A stretch of 42,529 nt of DNA from Arthrobacter sp. Leaf234 (GTDB taxonomy: Bacteria > Actinomycetota > Actinomycetes > Actinomycetales > Micrococcaceae). Below the pieces are notes generated by a model that ran no database searches, was not told the DNA's origin, and saw nothing but the letters and a program-made list of their open reading frames with translations. Numbering within the stretch: position 1 is the first letter of the stretch; each line of letters starts with the position of its first letter. Positions 7,803-16,162 of the stretch are shown here, in pieces. The position numbers and the translations under genes were made by a program. The stretch covers positions 883 to 43,411 of the forward strand of contig NZ_LMLU01000002.1 of the NCBI RefSeq assembly GCF_001422665.1. The letters run 5' to 3'.

Positions 7803-8120
7803 ATGTACGTCCAACTGAAAACGGGCTATGGAACGGATAGTGGGCCGTCATGGATCTCACGCGTGCGTTTCAGTAAGACCTGGCGTACCGCGTACTTCCA
7901 AGGACGCACGCTGCACCGTGTCACGGGTACCTCTCGCGCGAACTTCGACTCAAACTTCTACGACGTCGACTCGGGCGATGAGTACTGGGTATCCGGACCC
8001 AAGCGTGACCGAACTGACGGCCGGTACAGCTCCCAACAGCCCACAGTCGAAGAGGACGCTCGCGAGGCCTACGAGGCATTTCTGGACGGAGCTTCGCTCC
8101 CTGGACGCGAGAACGGGTAG
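7803..8120 (+). CDS. Conserved hypothetical protein, 105 residues
   Basis: The protein begins MYVQLKTGYGTDSGPSWISR and contains KTWRTAYFQGRTLHR, SNFYDVDSGDEYWVSGPKRD and an acidic end with EEDAREAYEAFL. It looks like a widely conserved short family of bacteria with a KTWRTAYF...SGPKRDR core whose function is not known. The ATG at 7803 was chosen; a GTG five codons earlier is possible. Single gene, with convergent small genes downstream. Confidence 0.75.
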   Translation: MYVQLKTGYGTDSGPSWISRVRFSKTWRTAYFQGRTLHRVTGTSRANFDSNFYDVDSGDEYWVSGPKRDRTDGRYSSQQPTVEEDAREAYEAFLDGASLPGRENG

Positions 8121-8173
8121 GGCCGAACCAAACTCCCCTTCTGCTTTACGGGATCCCTGAGCGTGCTTGGTGG

Positions 8174-8190
8174 GAGTCTTCAGAAGACTC
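8174..8190. terminator. Short palindrome between convergent genes
   Basis: GAGTCTTC and GAAGACTC flank a single A. It may end transcription from both sides, but the lack of a loop makes this weak. Confidence 0.3.
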
Positions 8191-8192
8191 GC

Positions 8193-8396
8193 CTAATGGA
8201 TAATTAAGGCGACGATTCCGGTTATGAAGAAAAGAACTGAAGAAATTAATATTAGATACGAATACTTCTGAAGAAGATCGACACCTTCCTCTAAAGTAAT
8301 GCTTGAGTCGAATGTGAGCAAGTATCGGGCGTTCAATTTTGTGGCCGCCCCTCTTCTGCGAAGGATGATGAATCCTAAAAGCGTAATCACTCCCAT
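8193..8396 (-). CDS. Small two-helix membrane protein
   Basis: A 67-residue protein with two hydrophobic segments: residues 1-12 (MGVITLLGFIIL, followed by RRRG) and about 46-66 (YLILISSVLFFITGIVALII). Between them lies a soluble stretch FDSSITLEEGVDLLQKY. The gene is clearly AT-richer than its surroundings and uses AT-ending codons (ATA, TTA, AAT), which suggests transfer. It starts 12 bases after the stop of the 38-residue gene upstream, so the two are probably cotranslated. Function unknown. Confidence 0.6.
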   Translation of the reverse strand: MGVITLLGFIILRRRGAATKLNARYLLTFDSSITLEEGVDLLQKYSYLILISSVLFFITGIVALIIH

Positions 8397-8408
8397 GACA
8401 AAGAATAT

Positions 8409-8525
8409 TCAGTCGTCTTCATTCCCTCCTCTCATGGGAACTCCCGTAAACACAAATACCGTTATAACAATCGGCATTAGGACGAAAAAGCCGTAGGTAA
8501 TTAGTGTGAGAGATTTTGCACTCAT
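8409..8525 (-). CDS. Tiny single-helix membrane protein (38 residues)
   Basis: The frame reads MSAKSLTLITYGFFVLMPIV... to ...MRGGNEDD: one membrane helix of about 22 residues with a short acidic tail. A purine-rich stretch (GAAAGAAAG) precedes the ATG at 8525. It lies directly upstream of the two-helix protein at 8193-8396, shares its AT-rich codon use and ends 12 bases before it. The pair may form a membrane complex; tiny membrane pairs of this kind occur in transporters, toxins and phage genes, and no assignment is possible. Confidence 0.55.
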   Translation of the reverse strand: MSAKSLTLITYGFFVLMPIVITVFVFTGVPMRGGNEDD

Positions 8526-8929
8526 AGTGGTCTTTCTTTCAGGAAATTAAGCACATTCGATGTGGCTACCTCATCGTACGGACGTAAGCCCAACGCAGCT
8601 CCATCGGCCATCTCGGAGTGTGACGTGTCTCGATGCATCGTTCGGCGACTAGCACTGCCCGTAAGCGGGTCGCTCACCGCGACACTGACGGCGGGGACGA
8701 TGTTGAGCTGCTTCAAGCACTCGCGCCCGATGAGCGCGATCCCCGTATGCCCCGCCCGAGAAAAAGCCCGGTGATGGTGCCCTAATCGGGACACCTCCAG
8801 GCACGCTAAGTACCGTCTTGAGCCGATGTGGCAGAAACGACCGTTTATGCACCTATGGTTTGCTACACGCTGGTTCTACTTCTGAGAAGACCGACCCAGG
8901 GTAGTTCTCGAGCAGGTGAGGCTTCGGCT
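8526..8929. other. Stretch without a supported gene
   Basis: A minus-strand frame of 90 codons (8522-8794) ends with an ATGA overlap onto the 38-residue gene, which could mean coupling, but its sequence is not convincing and it has no ribosome site. The rest shows no gene. The promoter of the AT-rich pair should be here. Confidence 0.4.
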
Positions 8930-9493
8930 TCAGCGGAGGGCGTCGAGTGCTTTGGTGAGTTTGTCGGGGTTGGGGACGTCGAAGAAGCCGACGCCCTGAT
9001 CAGCGCCCAGTCCGCCGAATCCGGCTCCGAGGAAGCCCATGCCGGTGTTCTGGTACATGGTGGAGCGGGTGCTGCCGAAGGTGACTGTGACGTGCGCGTT
9101 GTCGCGTGAGCGGTTGGTGCTGATCGATACTCCGTGGATGGGAGCGTCTGTGGAGGAGCGTTCGCTGGTGGAGACGATGGCTCGGCTATCGGTAAGCCCG
9201 TAGACGGTGGTTCGTTTGCGTCGGCTCTTATAGATGAAGCGGCCGACGATCATGTACAGGCCGATGAGGACGAAGGGGATCCCGAAGAGAGCGAACAGGG
9301 CAGGTGCGTCTCCGGTTAGGACTTGGTACTCCCAGAAGATGGCGAACCCGCCCCAGAGGAGGCTGAAGGGGACGAGGAACACGTCGGCTTTGGAGAACAG
9401 GACTTTTGGGTCGGGTCGGCCCGTCCAGTGCAGTGTCTCGCCCGACCGCAGAAGGGGTTCCAGTCGTTTTCGTTCGTCTGCGGTCGGGTTCAC
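8930..9493 (-). CDS. Membrane protein with PH-like C-terminal domain
   Basis: A 187-residue protein: a soluble start (ERKRLEPLLRSGETLHWTGRPDP), two membrane helices at about residues 38-60 (FLVPFSLLWGGFAIFW) and 64-88 (FALFGIPFVLIGLYMIVG), then a soluble domain with TTVYGLTDSRAIV and the ISTNRSRDNAHVTVTF strands. The GETL-W-GRP start, paired helices and T-x-Y-x-LT-x-R motif are typical of small bacterial PH-domain (YdbT/YdbS-like) membrane proteins. A glycine-rich loop (GMGFLGAGFGGLGAD) precedes the C-terminal helix. It begins with GTG six bases after the lsr2 stop codon, so it is likely cotranscribed with lsr2. Confidence 0.7.
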   Translation of the reverse strand: MNPTADERKRLEPLLRSGETLHWTGRPDPKVLFSKADVFLVPFSLLWGGFAIFWEYQVLTGDAPALFALFGIPFVLIGLYMIVGRFIYKSRRKRTTVYGLTDSRAIVSTSERSSTDAPIHGVSISTNRSRDNAHVTVTFGSTRSTMYQNTGMGFLGAGFGGLGADQGVGFFDVPNPDKLTKALDALR

Positions 9494-9499
9494 TGGTTG

Positions 9500-9853
9500 C
9501 TACTTCTGGGCGTCGTTGTAGGCGTCGATGATGGACTGGGTGATGCGTCCGCGGGAGCTGGGGTTGTGGCCGTTGTCCTGGGCCCACTGGCGGATCTTCT
9601 GGGTTTCTTCCCGCTTGGACTTGCTCGGCGACGAGGAAGAGCCTTGCCCGCTCTGTCCTCCTGATCCTCGGCGGTTCGTCTTGGCCTTCCGGCCCTTCTC
9701 GACGTACTCGGATAAGGCTGAGCGGAGCGTCTCGGCGTTCTCCGTGGTGAGGTCGATCTCGTAGTCGGTGCCATCGATGCCGAATCGGACGGTTTCCTGG
9801 GCTTCTTCGCCGTTGAGGTCGTCGACCAGGTTCACCTGTATGCGCTGCGCCAT
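9500..9853 (-). CDS. lsr2: Lsr2 nucleoid-associated protein (xenogeneic silencer)
   Basis: A 117-residue H-NS-like protein. The N-terminal dimerisation domain (residues 1-55, MAQRIQVNLVDDLNG...) is followed by a basic serine/glycine-rich linker and the DNA-binding domain with EETQKIRQWAQDNGHNPSSRGRI. Arg101-Gly102-Arg103 is the AT-hook-like motif that enters the minor groove of AT-rich DNA. Lsr2 silences AT-rich, often foreign, genes. AAGGAG seven bases before the ATG gives a certain start. The AT-richer tracts at 8.2-8.5 kb and 10.8-14.1 kb are on both sides of it and are natural targets. Whether this is the main or an extra copy in the genome cannot be told. Confidence 0.95.
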   Translation of the reverse strand: MAQRIQVNLVDDLNGEEAQETVRFGIDGTDYEIDLTTENAETLRSALSEYVEKGRKAKTNRRGSGGQSGQGSSSSPSKSKREETQKIRQWAQDNGHNPSSRGRITQSIIDAYNDAQK

Positions 9854-9895
9854 TGTTCTACTCCTTGAAATGCTTGCTAGTAATAGATGATTCCC

Positions 9896-9922
9896 CTCCC
9901 ATTCACCTTATCCGAATGGGAG
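9896..9922. promoter_or_regulatory. 9-bp inverted repeat upstream of lsr2
   Basis: CTCCCATTC (9896-9904) and GAATGGGAG (9914-9922) with a 9-nt centre, about 45 bp before the lsr2 start codon. It lies where a promoter would be and could be an operator or a leader hairpin. Confidence 0.4.
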
Positions 9923-9963
9923 TGAGCACATTTCCAGTCTTCTCGCCCTTCTCGCTATCAAGT

Positions 9964-10000
9964 GACAGTCTGACAGTCTGACAGTCTGACAGTCTGACAG
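9964..10000. repeat. 8-bp tandem repeat, 4.6 copies
   Basis: The unit GACAGTCT is repeated four times exactly and ends with GACAG. It lies upstream of the lsr2 promoter region and outside any gene. Confidence 0.95.
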
Positions 10001-10154
10001 CTCTGGGAGCGCTCTCTTGTACCTAGCTTTTGTTCGGTTGGCAGGGCCGGCGCGTGGCCCGGATTGGTTACTGTCCGGGGTGCAATGGCTGTTCCGCTAA
10101 TGGCCGGTGGTGCTTGGCTTGTGGCCCGATCATCGTCGCGGACGGTCTAATAGC

Positions 10155-10680
10155 ATGGTAGGGAAAAGGCGTTCACCCTGTTGTCACCTGCCGCTGGTAG
10201 CTTCACCGGATGGACGCCGCCTTGCCCGCACCCGAATCGAGCACATTGCTACAATCGCGAGTCTCGCCGATCGTGAGGGCTTCGACGGGCAGTTCCTCGG
10301 CGTCCCGGTACCCGTGCCGGTGCTCACGCTGTCTGGGGTGGATACGGTCCTGCTCCCGTACACGCACTTCTCGATCCTGATGCGCCCGGACAAGCGCCTG
10401 GCAGCTGTCACGGCACTCGGGATTGACGGGGCGAAGCTCCTGGACCTTGACCGGTCCGGTATCGACTGGCGGTTGGACCCGCGGCTGCCTGAGGATCAGC
10501 AGACGGGGGAGCGGGTCTACGCACGCAACGACATCGACCGCGGACACCTCGTCCGCCGCGCCTCGGCGGTGTGGGGCGACACCCGGGCCGAGGCGGTGAC
10601 AGCGAACGAAGACACGTTCCACTACACCAACGCTGCCCCGCAGGCCACAAAGTTCAACCAGGGCCTCGAGCTCAACACCG
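10155..10680 (+). pseudogene. DNA/RNA non-specific endonuclease (NUC family), truncated
   Basis: The frame holds an unmistakable NUC_1 endonuclease: LPYTHFSILMRPDKRLAAVTA, DWRLDPRLP, VYARNDIDRGHLVRR with the catalytic DRGH histidine, and ANEDTFHYTNAAPQATKFNQGLEL, which carries the metal-binding asparagine region. Homologs continue with the W-x-GLEDY segment and about 100 more residues. Here the similarity stops abruptly near base 10680 and the frame runs into DNA of another origin that leads to the CHAT gene on the other strand. The start is unclear: an ATG at 10155 is given, but homology begins only near residue 20. The break point probably marks the left edge of an insertion or deletion. 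The protein is unlikely to be active. Confidence 0.75.
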
Positions 10681-10770
10681 ACTGCAGCGGTATCAGGGGC
10701 TTCCATGAATCTTGCAGTCAACATGAAACTCAGCCAACTATCCGGATGATTAGTGGTGACTCAATGAGCC

Positions 10771-13700
10771 TTAGACCCCGACATGGCAATAGTGTACCCA
10801 GGATGGTGTCGTACAACCTAAGGATCGCACTTCTATCATCGCGTGACGTAGAGCCACGCTTGGATCCTGCGAATCTTCTAGGGCAGCATAAAAAGCTTTG
10901 GTCATTTCAAATGCGGTTGAGTCCAAAACAGCTTTCATTGTGGCAATCACGTGACGGAACCCTACGTTCGCGAACGATGCCGCGATTGTCAGTCCCACGT
11001 CCGGAAAATCTTCAAACACTTGTGCCGTCTCACATGCGTTCAAGAAGGCGAGACTACGTGACGCATGTGGCAACTCAAGGATCTGCTCGAGCGAGAGCAT
11101 GCCGTCACTGAGTACCATCCCCGATATCGCCGGCTTCTCATTTACGACTTTCGCATGGCAGGAGAAGTGAACACTTCTTGCCCCGGACACTGCTGAGGTA
11201 GTCGCCTCCAGTGTTGCCGCCCCATTTTCAAGCATGTTTTGGCACCCATGCTGCCGAAGGTGTGACATTTCTTCACCGACATATGTGAGCGCGGTCCGAT
11301 CATCTCCTAGCCATGATGGGGCCATCGACATCCCCACAGAGAGTTCAGGAGCATCAGTCAGATATGTGCCATGGTCGCAACCCTTTGCATCAGAAGGAAT
11401 TTCCGGTGTTACAAAATACGAGCTCTGGAAGATTAGCAGTGCATCCTTCTCAGCGGCCGCAGCCGAACAAGCCCGCGCCGCGTGTAGTGGAAGGGAAGCC
11501 GCATAGGAGCTTGGGTACCACCAGATTGGTGTCGGTTCGGAAGTTGATCCGAGAAAAGCGATGTGATTTATTATTTCATCCCATAGGTAACGTAGTACAG
11601 GTTCAATTTCACCTGCCTGATACTGCTTCCACAGGTGTTGAAGTTGAGTTGTAGAAACTTTAGGAACATCGACATAGTAATACTCGTTTCTCTCGGGCAT
11701 GCGATAAAGTAGGCCGCTGCCAAAACGTGTTACGACTAATCGAACGAGTAGGTGCTGCTTCGCAATTGTAGCGATGCTCTCCTCGAGGCGGGCGGCCTGT
11801 CGATCATCGCCGATTAAAACATCCCAGCGCTTCCAATATTCAGCGATCTCCTCCTCGCGTTCTGGCGAATTTATGAACGAGACCCCACCTTTATGGTCGG
11901 TTCGTCCGAAGCCACTTGATGATAATTTTGCCAGAATTAGTTCGAGTTCCGCCGCTCTGGCAGGGTTTTGTGCACGGATTCTTTCAATTGCATCCGGATC
12001 TACCCGAGCTCTGAACAACATATTGCGAGACTCATCGAATCGTTGTGCTGCCAGATCGTAGGATCCTGCACGGGCCAAAAATAGGGCTACGACAAGCAAC
12101 ACTGCCGATATGGCGTGAGCGCTACTGAACCGAATATCGGGGGCCAGTGTGCTCCACCGGGATCTCCGAGCTAGATCCGCGGCCACGTCGCCCAGAACTG
12201 CAAATTGGCCTGGGCTGCCCTCGGCTACTGTTTCCTCCGATAGCTCCTGAAGTAGCGTTACGCGCTCGGACATCGGACCGGAGCGATTGGTCACGAGCTC
12301 CTGTAAGAGTGAGACGATGATGCTCCGCTTAGCTGATTCAGCTCGACGGAGCCGCAACAAGGATCGGGATGATAGCCATGCTATTGGAGAGTGCTCCGGT
12401 ACGGCTGAACGAAGTGCCTTCAGTTCCAGTAGGGCGGCCTGCGCATTAGTTGAATTACATTTGAGTCGACCGAGTTCTATCAAAGCAACACGAGTATCGG
12501 CTAATTGCAGAAGGTAACCATTACTATTACCTGACGCTTTGTCCGTGCTACTTTGGAGTCCTTCTTCAAGCTGCGCTGCTACGGATTCAAGGCCGAGGTC
12601 AACCTTAACAGCGCGTGATGCGGCTACGCGACTTTCCGCGACCGTGGATACTAACCAGAGATAATTTGGGTCATGCTTATCGACAGCATCTAGTACTTGA
12701 GATGTTCGTATATCTAACTCGTCGACGTCCCATTCCAGCCCAACATCAGCCTCATGTGCTCTTACAAGTGCATTCAGAAAAGTCGCACAACGTAATGCGC
12801 GTTTACTTGCCGTACCAACTGCAGCTACTGACTCTCTTCCAGATTTTAACACTCCCATTGCATCGTTTTGGCTTTGCATAACTTGATATCGGGCTTGAAG
12901 TGCGTTGCTATGGTGGTGTAAGAGTCCGCCTCTTCTCTCAGAGCCTTCCTCTTCGAGTGAAGCTGCACTCTTGAGAATCTCGATGCCTGAATCGATGTAG
13001 TGGACACTCCCGCTCTCTCTGAAGAGATATTCAGACACTTTTCCCCGGCAAAGTGCCAGTGCAGAGTACTTATCGGACGCCACCGTGGGATCAATGAGTC
13101 CAAGCGCTGCGTCGCACTCGACACTACTTGCTAGCAAGTCATACAATCTCCGGTCGTAAAAGTATCGTCGCGAGAGACTATTCGCTCTTGCTATGCTGCT
13201 ACCAATTCTTATGGAATCAGAACGAGCTCTGCGGCACGCAAGCGTTGACCAAGCAACAGATTCGTCCAGATATTCGACTTCGTTAGTTCGTTCGAATATT
13301 TCAAGTGCACATACTGCAAGTCCCTGCGCGACTTGCGCTTTTCGGTCGTCCCAGTCCGAATTGTCAATTATTATAAGCTCTTCCGCAACAAACTTCGACT
13401 CAGTGAAGAGTGCATGCACTGCCGGCATTTCGTGAGTGGCCGCTTGCTCGTCATATAGTTGCGAAAGCCGGTCGATCCATCGTCTATGAGTGTCAAAGGA
13501 AGGGGGCTTGCGATTCTGAGCGTTTCTTGTCTTGTTTTCTATTTTTTCCACAAATTCCGTAACGCGATTTAGGAAGTCCGAACCGTCCCGTGCGATTATG
13601 TTGACTTGGCCCGTCCACGGTAGTGCGGGTAGTAGCCCGAGGTTGAACCGCTGGTCGACATCGAGAACCTCTACAACATGAGAGGTAGGTGCAGAGCCTG

Positions 13701-14121
13701 CGGGCCCATCGTTATCGCTAGGTTGTATTCCAGTGAGTGCGAGGAAGCAGCGTAACTTGTCCAGTTCATCGCTGATTACTTTGAGTTCATCAATTTCTAC
13801 CGAAGCCATGTCTGAACAAGATTGGATTTGCTCGATTGCGCGCCGCACATAGTGGGTAACGCGAGGGGGGCCGCTAATCGTACGGCAAAATTGGTGATCC
13901 TCCTCGTTGTAGAAAGCGAGCATATAACGTTCAAATAGTCGTAACTCGTGTGAAGCAGAGAATATGGACTCCCGTGCAATGGCGAGGTGTATCATCGATC
14001 TTCTACGGTTGGACGCGGTGGAATTGTTGCGCCCGTTAGTGCCAAGTCGCTCCTGCGCGCGCTTTCGACGCTCTCGTTCGTTCGCGTGCTTTCTTGCTTT
14101 CATAGGTTTGCCTCTGGCCAT
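10771..14121 (-). CDS. Large alpha-helical repeat protein with C-terminal CHAT protease domain
   Basis: A 1,116-residue protein. The N-terminus is very basic (MARGKPMKARKHANERERRKR). Most of the length (about residues 200-730) consists of helical, TPR-like hairpins. The last 300 residues form a CHAT domain, a caspase-like cysteine peptidase: VHFSCHA with catalytic His about residue 989 and LAFLNACETAQ with catalytic Cys about residue 1030. TPR-CHAT proteins act in bacterial defence and regulated cell death, cleaving a partner after activation. No separate substrate gene is adjacent. The gene is AT-richer than its neighbours, is bordered by a truncated nuclease and followed on the other side by a serine recombinase, all signs of transfer. 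The ATG at 14121 was chosen over a GTG five codons upstream; neither has a strong ribosome site. The CHAT call is firm; the role in defence is inferred. Confidence 0.85.
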   Translation of the reverse strand: MARGKPMKARKHANERERRKRAQERLGTNGRNNSTASNRRRSMIHLAIARESIFSASHELRLFERYMLAFYNEEDHQFCRTISGPPRVTHYVRRAIEQIQSCSDMASVEIDELKVISDELDKLRCFLALTGIQPSDNDGPAGSAPTSHVVEVLDVDQRFNLGLLPALPWTGQVNIIARDGSDFLNRVTEFVEKIENKTRNAQNRKPPSFDTHRRWIDRLSQLYDEQAATHEMPAVHALFTESKFVAEELIIIDNSDWDDRKAQVAQGLAVCALEIFERTNEVEYLDESVAWSTLACRRARSDSIRIGSSIARANSLSRRYFYDRRLYDLLASSVECDAALGLIDPTVASDKYSALALCRGKVSEYLFRESGSVHYIDSGIEILKSAASLEEEGSERRGGLLHHHSNALQARYQVMQSQNDAMGVLKSGRESVAAVGTASKRALRCATFLNALVRAHEADVGLEWDVDELDIRTSQVLDAVDKHDPNYLWLVSTVAESRVAASRAVKVDLGLESVAAQLEEGLQSSTDKASGNSNGYLLQLADTRVALIELGRLKCNSTNAQAALLELKALRSAVPEHSPIAWLSSRSLLRLRRAESAKRSIIVSLLQELVTNRSGPMSERVTLLQELSEETVAEGSPGQFAVLGDVAADLARRSRWSTLAPDIRFSSAHAISAVLLVVALFLARAGSYDLAAQRFDESRNMLFRARVDPDAIERIRAQNPARAAELELILAKLSSSGFGRTDHKGGVSFINSPEREEEIAEYWKRWDVLIGDDRQAARLEESIATIAKQHLLVRLVVTRFGSGLLYRMPERNEYYYVDVPKVSTTQLQHLWKQYQAGEIEPVLRYLWDEIINHIAFLGSTSEPTPIWWYPSSYAASLPLHAARACSAAAAEKDALLIFQSSYFVTPEIPSDAKGCDHGTYLTDAPELSVGMSMAPSWLGDDRTALTYVGEEMSHLRQHGCQNMLENGAATLEATTSAVSGARSVHFSCHAKVVNEKPAISGMVLSDGMLSLEQILELPHASRSLAFLNACETAQVFEDFPDVGLTIAASFANVGFRHVIATMKAVLDSTAFEMTKAFYAALEDSQDPSVALRHAMIEVRSLGCTTPSWVHYCHVGV

Positions 14122-14591
14122 AGTTATACCTACCACAAATTTTCGGGTGATTGAGCCTGTGTCGGAAGTTCATGCGCAACTTAGAAGATAATTCGCCGTC
14201 AGCGGCCACTGAGTGTAGTAGCTACAGTTTTGGATTCGGTCAGCGGTTGGGGGGCCGTGCAGGTTTTGACATGTCACTCATCGAGCTACGGCAGTCTCTG
14301 CAGGCTCGACGCCTGTCGACACCGATCGTGCAGGAATCGAGGCAGGCTACGGCAGTCAGTAGAGGTTGCCTGTGGGCTGAAGCAGGGCGCCTGTTTTAGG
14401 TTCTGGCTAGTGGAAGCCTTTCTCAGCAAAGGATCCTTTGACTGGACGCATGTGCGGGGTCCCGAGCGGTCCGAGCGTTTTCAGTGTCGGCGCGAGATTC
14501 TGTAGTTGGCGCATGTCTCAGCAATGTGTCTCACGCGGAGTATTCTCACCAAAGTGGTAGTGGGCCTTTGATGAGTGTGGGGAGCGCCGGG
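14122..14591. other. Spacer between CHAT and recombinase genes, with repeat
   Basis: 470 bp of divergent spacer without a supported gene. It contains the 12-bp direct repeat GCTACGGCAGTC at 14285-14296 and 14346-14357, with a dyad (CAGGC...GCCTG) between them. This would be the natural place for a resolvase target site and for both promoters. Confidence 0.45.
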
Positions 14592-15167
14592 ATGGGAAGA
14601 ATCGGGTACGCGAGGGTCAGCACGTTGGAGCAGAACGTGGATCTGCAGCGCGCGGCGCTGTCCGCGGCAGGCTGCGATCGGATCTTTACCGATCATGGCG
14701 TGAGCGGAACGATGGCGAGCCGGCCGGAACTCGATAAGCTCCTCGATCACCTGCGCAGCGGTGATGAGGTGGTGGTGTGGAAGTTGGATCGGTTAGGACG
14801 CAACACCCGGAGCCTGCTTGCCCTCATCGATGACTTGGAGAACAGGGGAGTGCACTTCCGGAGTGTCACCGAGGGCATCAGTACGACAGGATCGATGGGG
14901 CGGGCGATGCTGACGGTGATGTCTGCCTTCGCTCAGCTCGAGCGCGATCAGCTCGCCGAGCGGACCAGGGCAGGTATGGCTGCGGCTGCTGAGCATGGGC
15001 GGAAGGCCGGCCGACGGGAAGTTACGACCGACCATGCGAAGGTCAAGCGTGCCAGGGACCTCAAGGCCCAGGGTCTCGCCCCAGCCGACATCGGGAAGAT
15101 CATCGGAGTCAGTCGGGCGACGGTGTATCGGTATCTCAGTATTGGCGGCAGTGAAGTAGTCATGTGA
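14592..15167 (+). CDS. Serine recombinase (resolvase/invertase family)
   Basis: A 191-residue site-specific recombinase. Residues 1-140 form the catalytic domain: GRIGYARVST with the nucleophilic serine at residue 9 or close to it, VWKLDRLGRNTRSLLALIDDL with the active-site arginines, and the long E-helix (MGRAMLTVMSAFAQLERDQLAERTRAG by its residues). The C-terminus is a helix-turn-helix (LAPADIGKIIGVSRATVYRYL). It is full length for the Tn3-resolvase/Pin group. GGGAG seven bases before the ATG at 14592 decides the start over an ATG at 14571. It probably recombines sites in its own upstream region or the repeats at 20.5 and 36.2 kb; it may be what moved the CHAT gene. Confidence 0.93.
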   Translation: MGRIGYARVSTLEQNVDLQRAALSAAGCDRIFTDHGVSGTMASRPELDKLLDHLRSGDEVVVWKLDRLGRNTRSLLALIDDLENRGVHFRSVTEGISTTGSMGRAMLTVMSAFAQLERDQLAERTRAGMAAAAEHGRKAGRREVTTDHAKVKRARDLKAQGLAPADIGKIIGVSRATVYRYLSIGGSEVVM

Positions 15168-15291
15168 GTGCCGCGCTGAGGCCAACGTAAACTCGTGCGC
15201 AGGAGATGTTTTTGAACGCGTGCACAGCGCCTACCGGAGGGTGCGCCGTGATCACCCCAGTCCGTCGTCAGGTTACCGAGTTGAGGACCCT

Positions 15292-16029
15292 ATGAGTTCT
15301 ACAGAGAATGATTCACCGGTGTCGCCCACCATGGTCTTACAGGACGCGGTGTTGGACAGTGAGGATGTGCGCGGGTTCCTGAACTCCCTGGCCATGACTG
15401 CCGCCGAGCAGCTGTCTACGGAAACGGCGCCGGTGTTGTGCGGGGTGACGCTTCTTCGGCCGCGCAGGATGGCGACGGTCGCCAGCAGCAGTGTTGAGGC
15501 CGAGAAGATGGACGAACTTCAGTACGAGCACAATGACGGCCCCTGCCTGCGGGCTGCGCGGGAGGAGAAGGTGTACCGGGTGGAGGACTTCCGCACCGAG
15601 GACCGGTTCGGCGGGTACTCAGCCGATGTCGCCGAGCACGGGATGCTGTCCGCGATCGGAGTGCCGATCGTTCTCGACGGTCAGGCCAACGCCGGGCTGA
15701 ACCTCTACTCGCCGCGGGTTCGCGGCTTCGACGACGCAGCTGTAGAGAAGGCACGCGCCTTCGCCCGGGACACGTCGAACGCGCTGCGTACGGCGGTGCG
15801 GATCGCTGACCTGACAGATCATTCGAGGGACCTCGAGACCGCGATGCAGAACCGCACGATCATCGACGTGGCAGCGGGAATCATCATGGGCCAGAACAGA
15901 TGTTCCCAGGACGAGGCCATGATGATTCTCAAGATGGCTTCCAATTCCCGGAACCAGAAGTTGAGCGCGGTTGCCGCCGCAGTCGTGGAAAGTGTCACTC
16001 AAGCCCCGGTCGCTACCCACTTCGACTGA
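15292..16029 (+). CDS. GAF-ANTAR transcription antitermination regulator
   Basis: A 245-residue protein with a GAF domain (about residues 25-175; LCGVTLLRPRRMATVASSS, DGPCLRAAREEKVYRVEDF) and a C-terminal ANTAR domain (about 180-238; TIIDVAAGIIMGQNRCSQDEAMMIL). It would bind leader RNA and stop premature termination in response to a signal at the GAF domain. GAGGA four bases before the ATG at 15292 fixes the start. It is a close paralog of 3656-4411, so one is probably a duplicate with changed specificity. It is a single gene, and a decayed SDR gene converges on it. Confidence 0.9.
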   Translation: MSSTENDSPVSPTMVLQDAVLDSEDVRGFLNSLAMTAAEQLSTETAPVLCGVTLLRPRRMATVASSSVEAEKMDELQYEHNDGPCLRAAREEKVYRVEDFRTEDRFGGYSADVAEHGMLSAIGVPIVLDGQANAGLNLYSPRVRGFDDAAVEKARAFARDTSNALRTAVRIADLTDHSRDLETAMQNRTIIDVAAGIIMGQNRCSQDEAMMILKMASNSRNQKLSAVAAAVVESVTQAPVATHFD

Positions 16030-16142
16030 CATCCAACATGTTGAGCTGCAACCACATGTTTTGACCCGACGTGCTCACCTAGGTGTACCCAAGACCTTCC
16101 ATCCGGGCGTCGTGGCTCGCCAACCCCGCTCTGATTCATGGC

Positions 16143-16158
16143 CGGCGGTATACCGCCG
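16143..16158. repeat. 16-bp perfect palindrome
   Basis: CGGCGGTA followed directly by TACCGCCG, between the stop codons of two convergent genes. With no loop it is better suited to bind a dimeric protein than to terminate transcription, although a small stem is possible. Confidence 0.45.
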
Positions 16159-16162
16159 ATCG

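Noticed and set aside
8522..8852. Two minus-strand frames (about 90 and 67 codons) upstream of the AT-rich pair, one with an ATGA overlap.
   Set aside because: The sequences are rich in Arg/His/Pro without pattern, there is no ribosome site and no family likeness; the overlap alone can be chance.
9964..10000. Short tandem array considered as a CRISPR or plasmid iteron set.
   Set aside because: Units are only 8 bp with no spacers, and no rep or cas gene is nearby.
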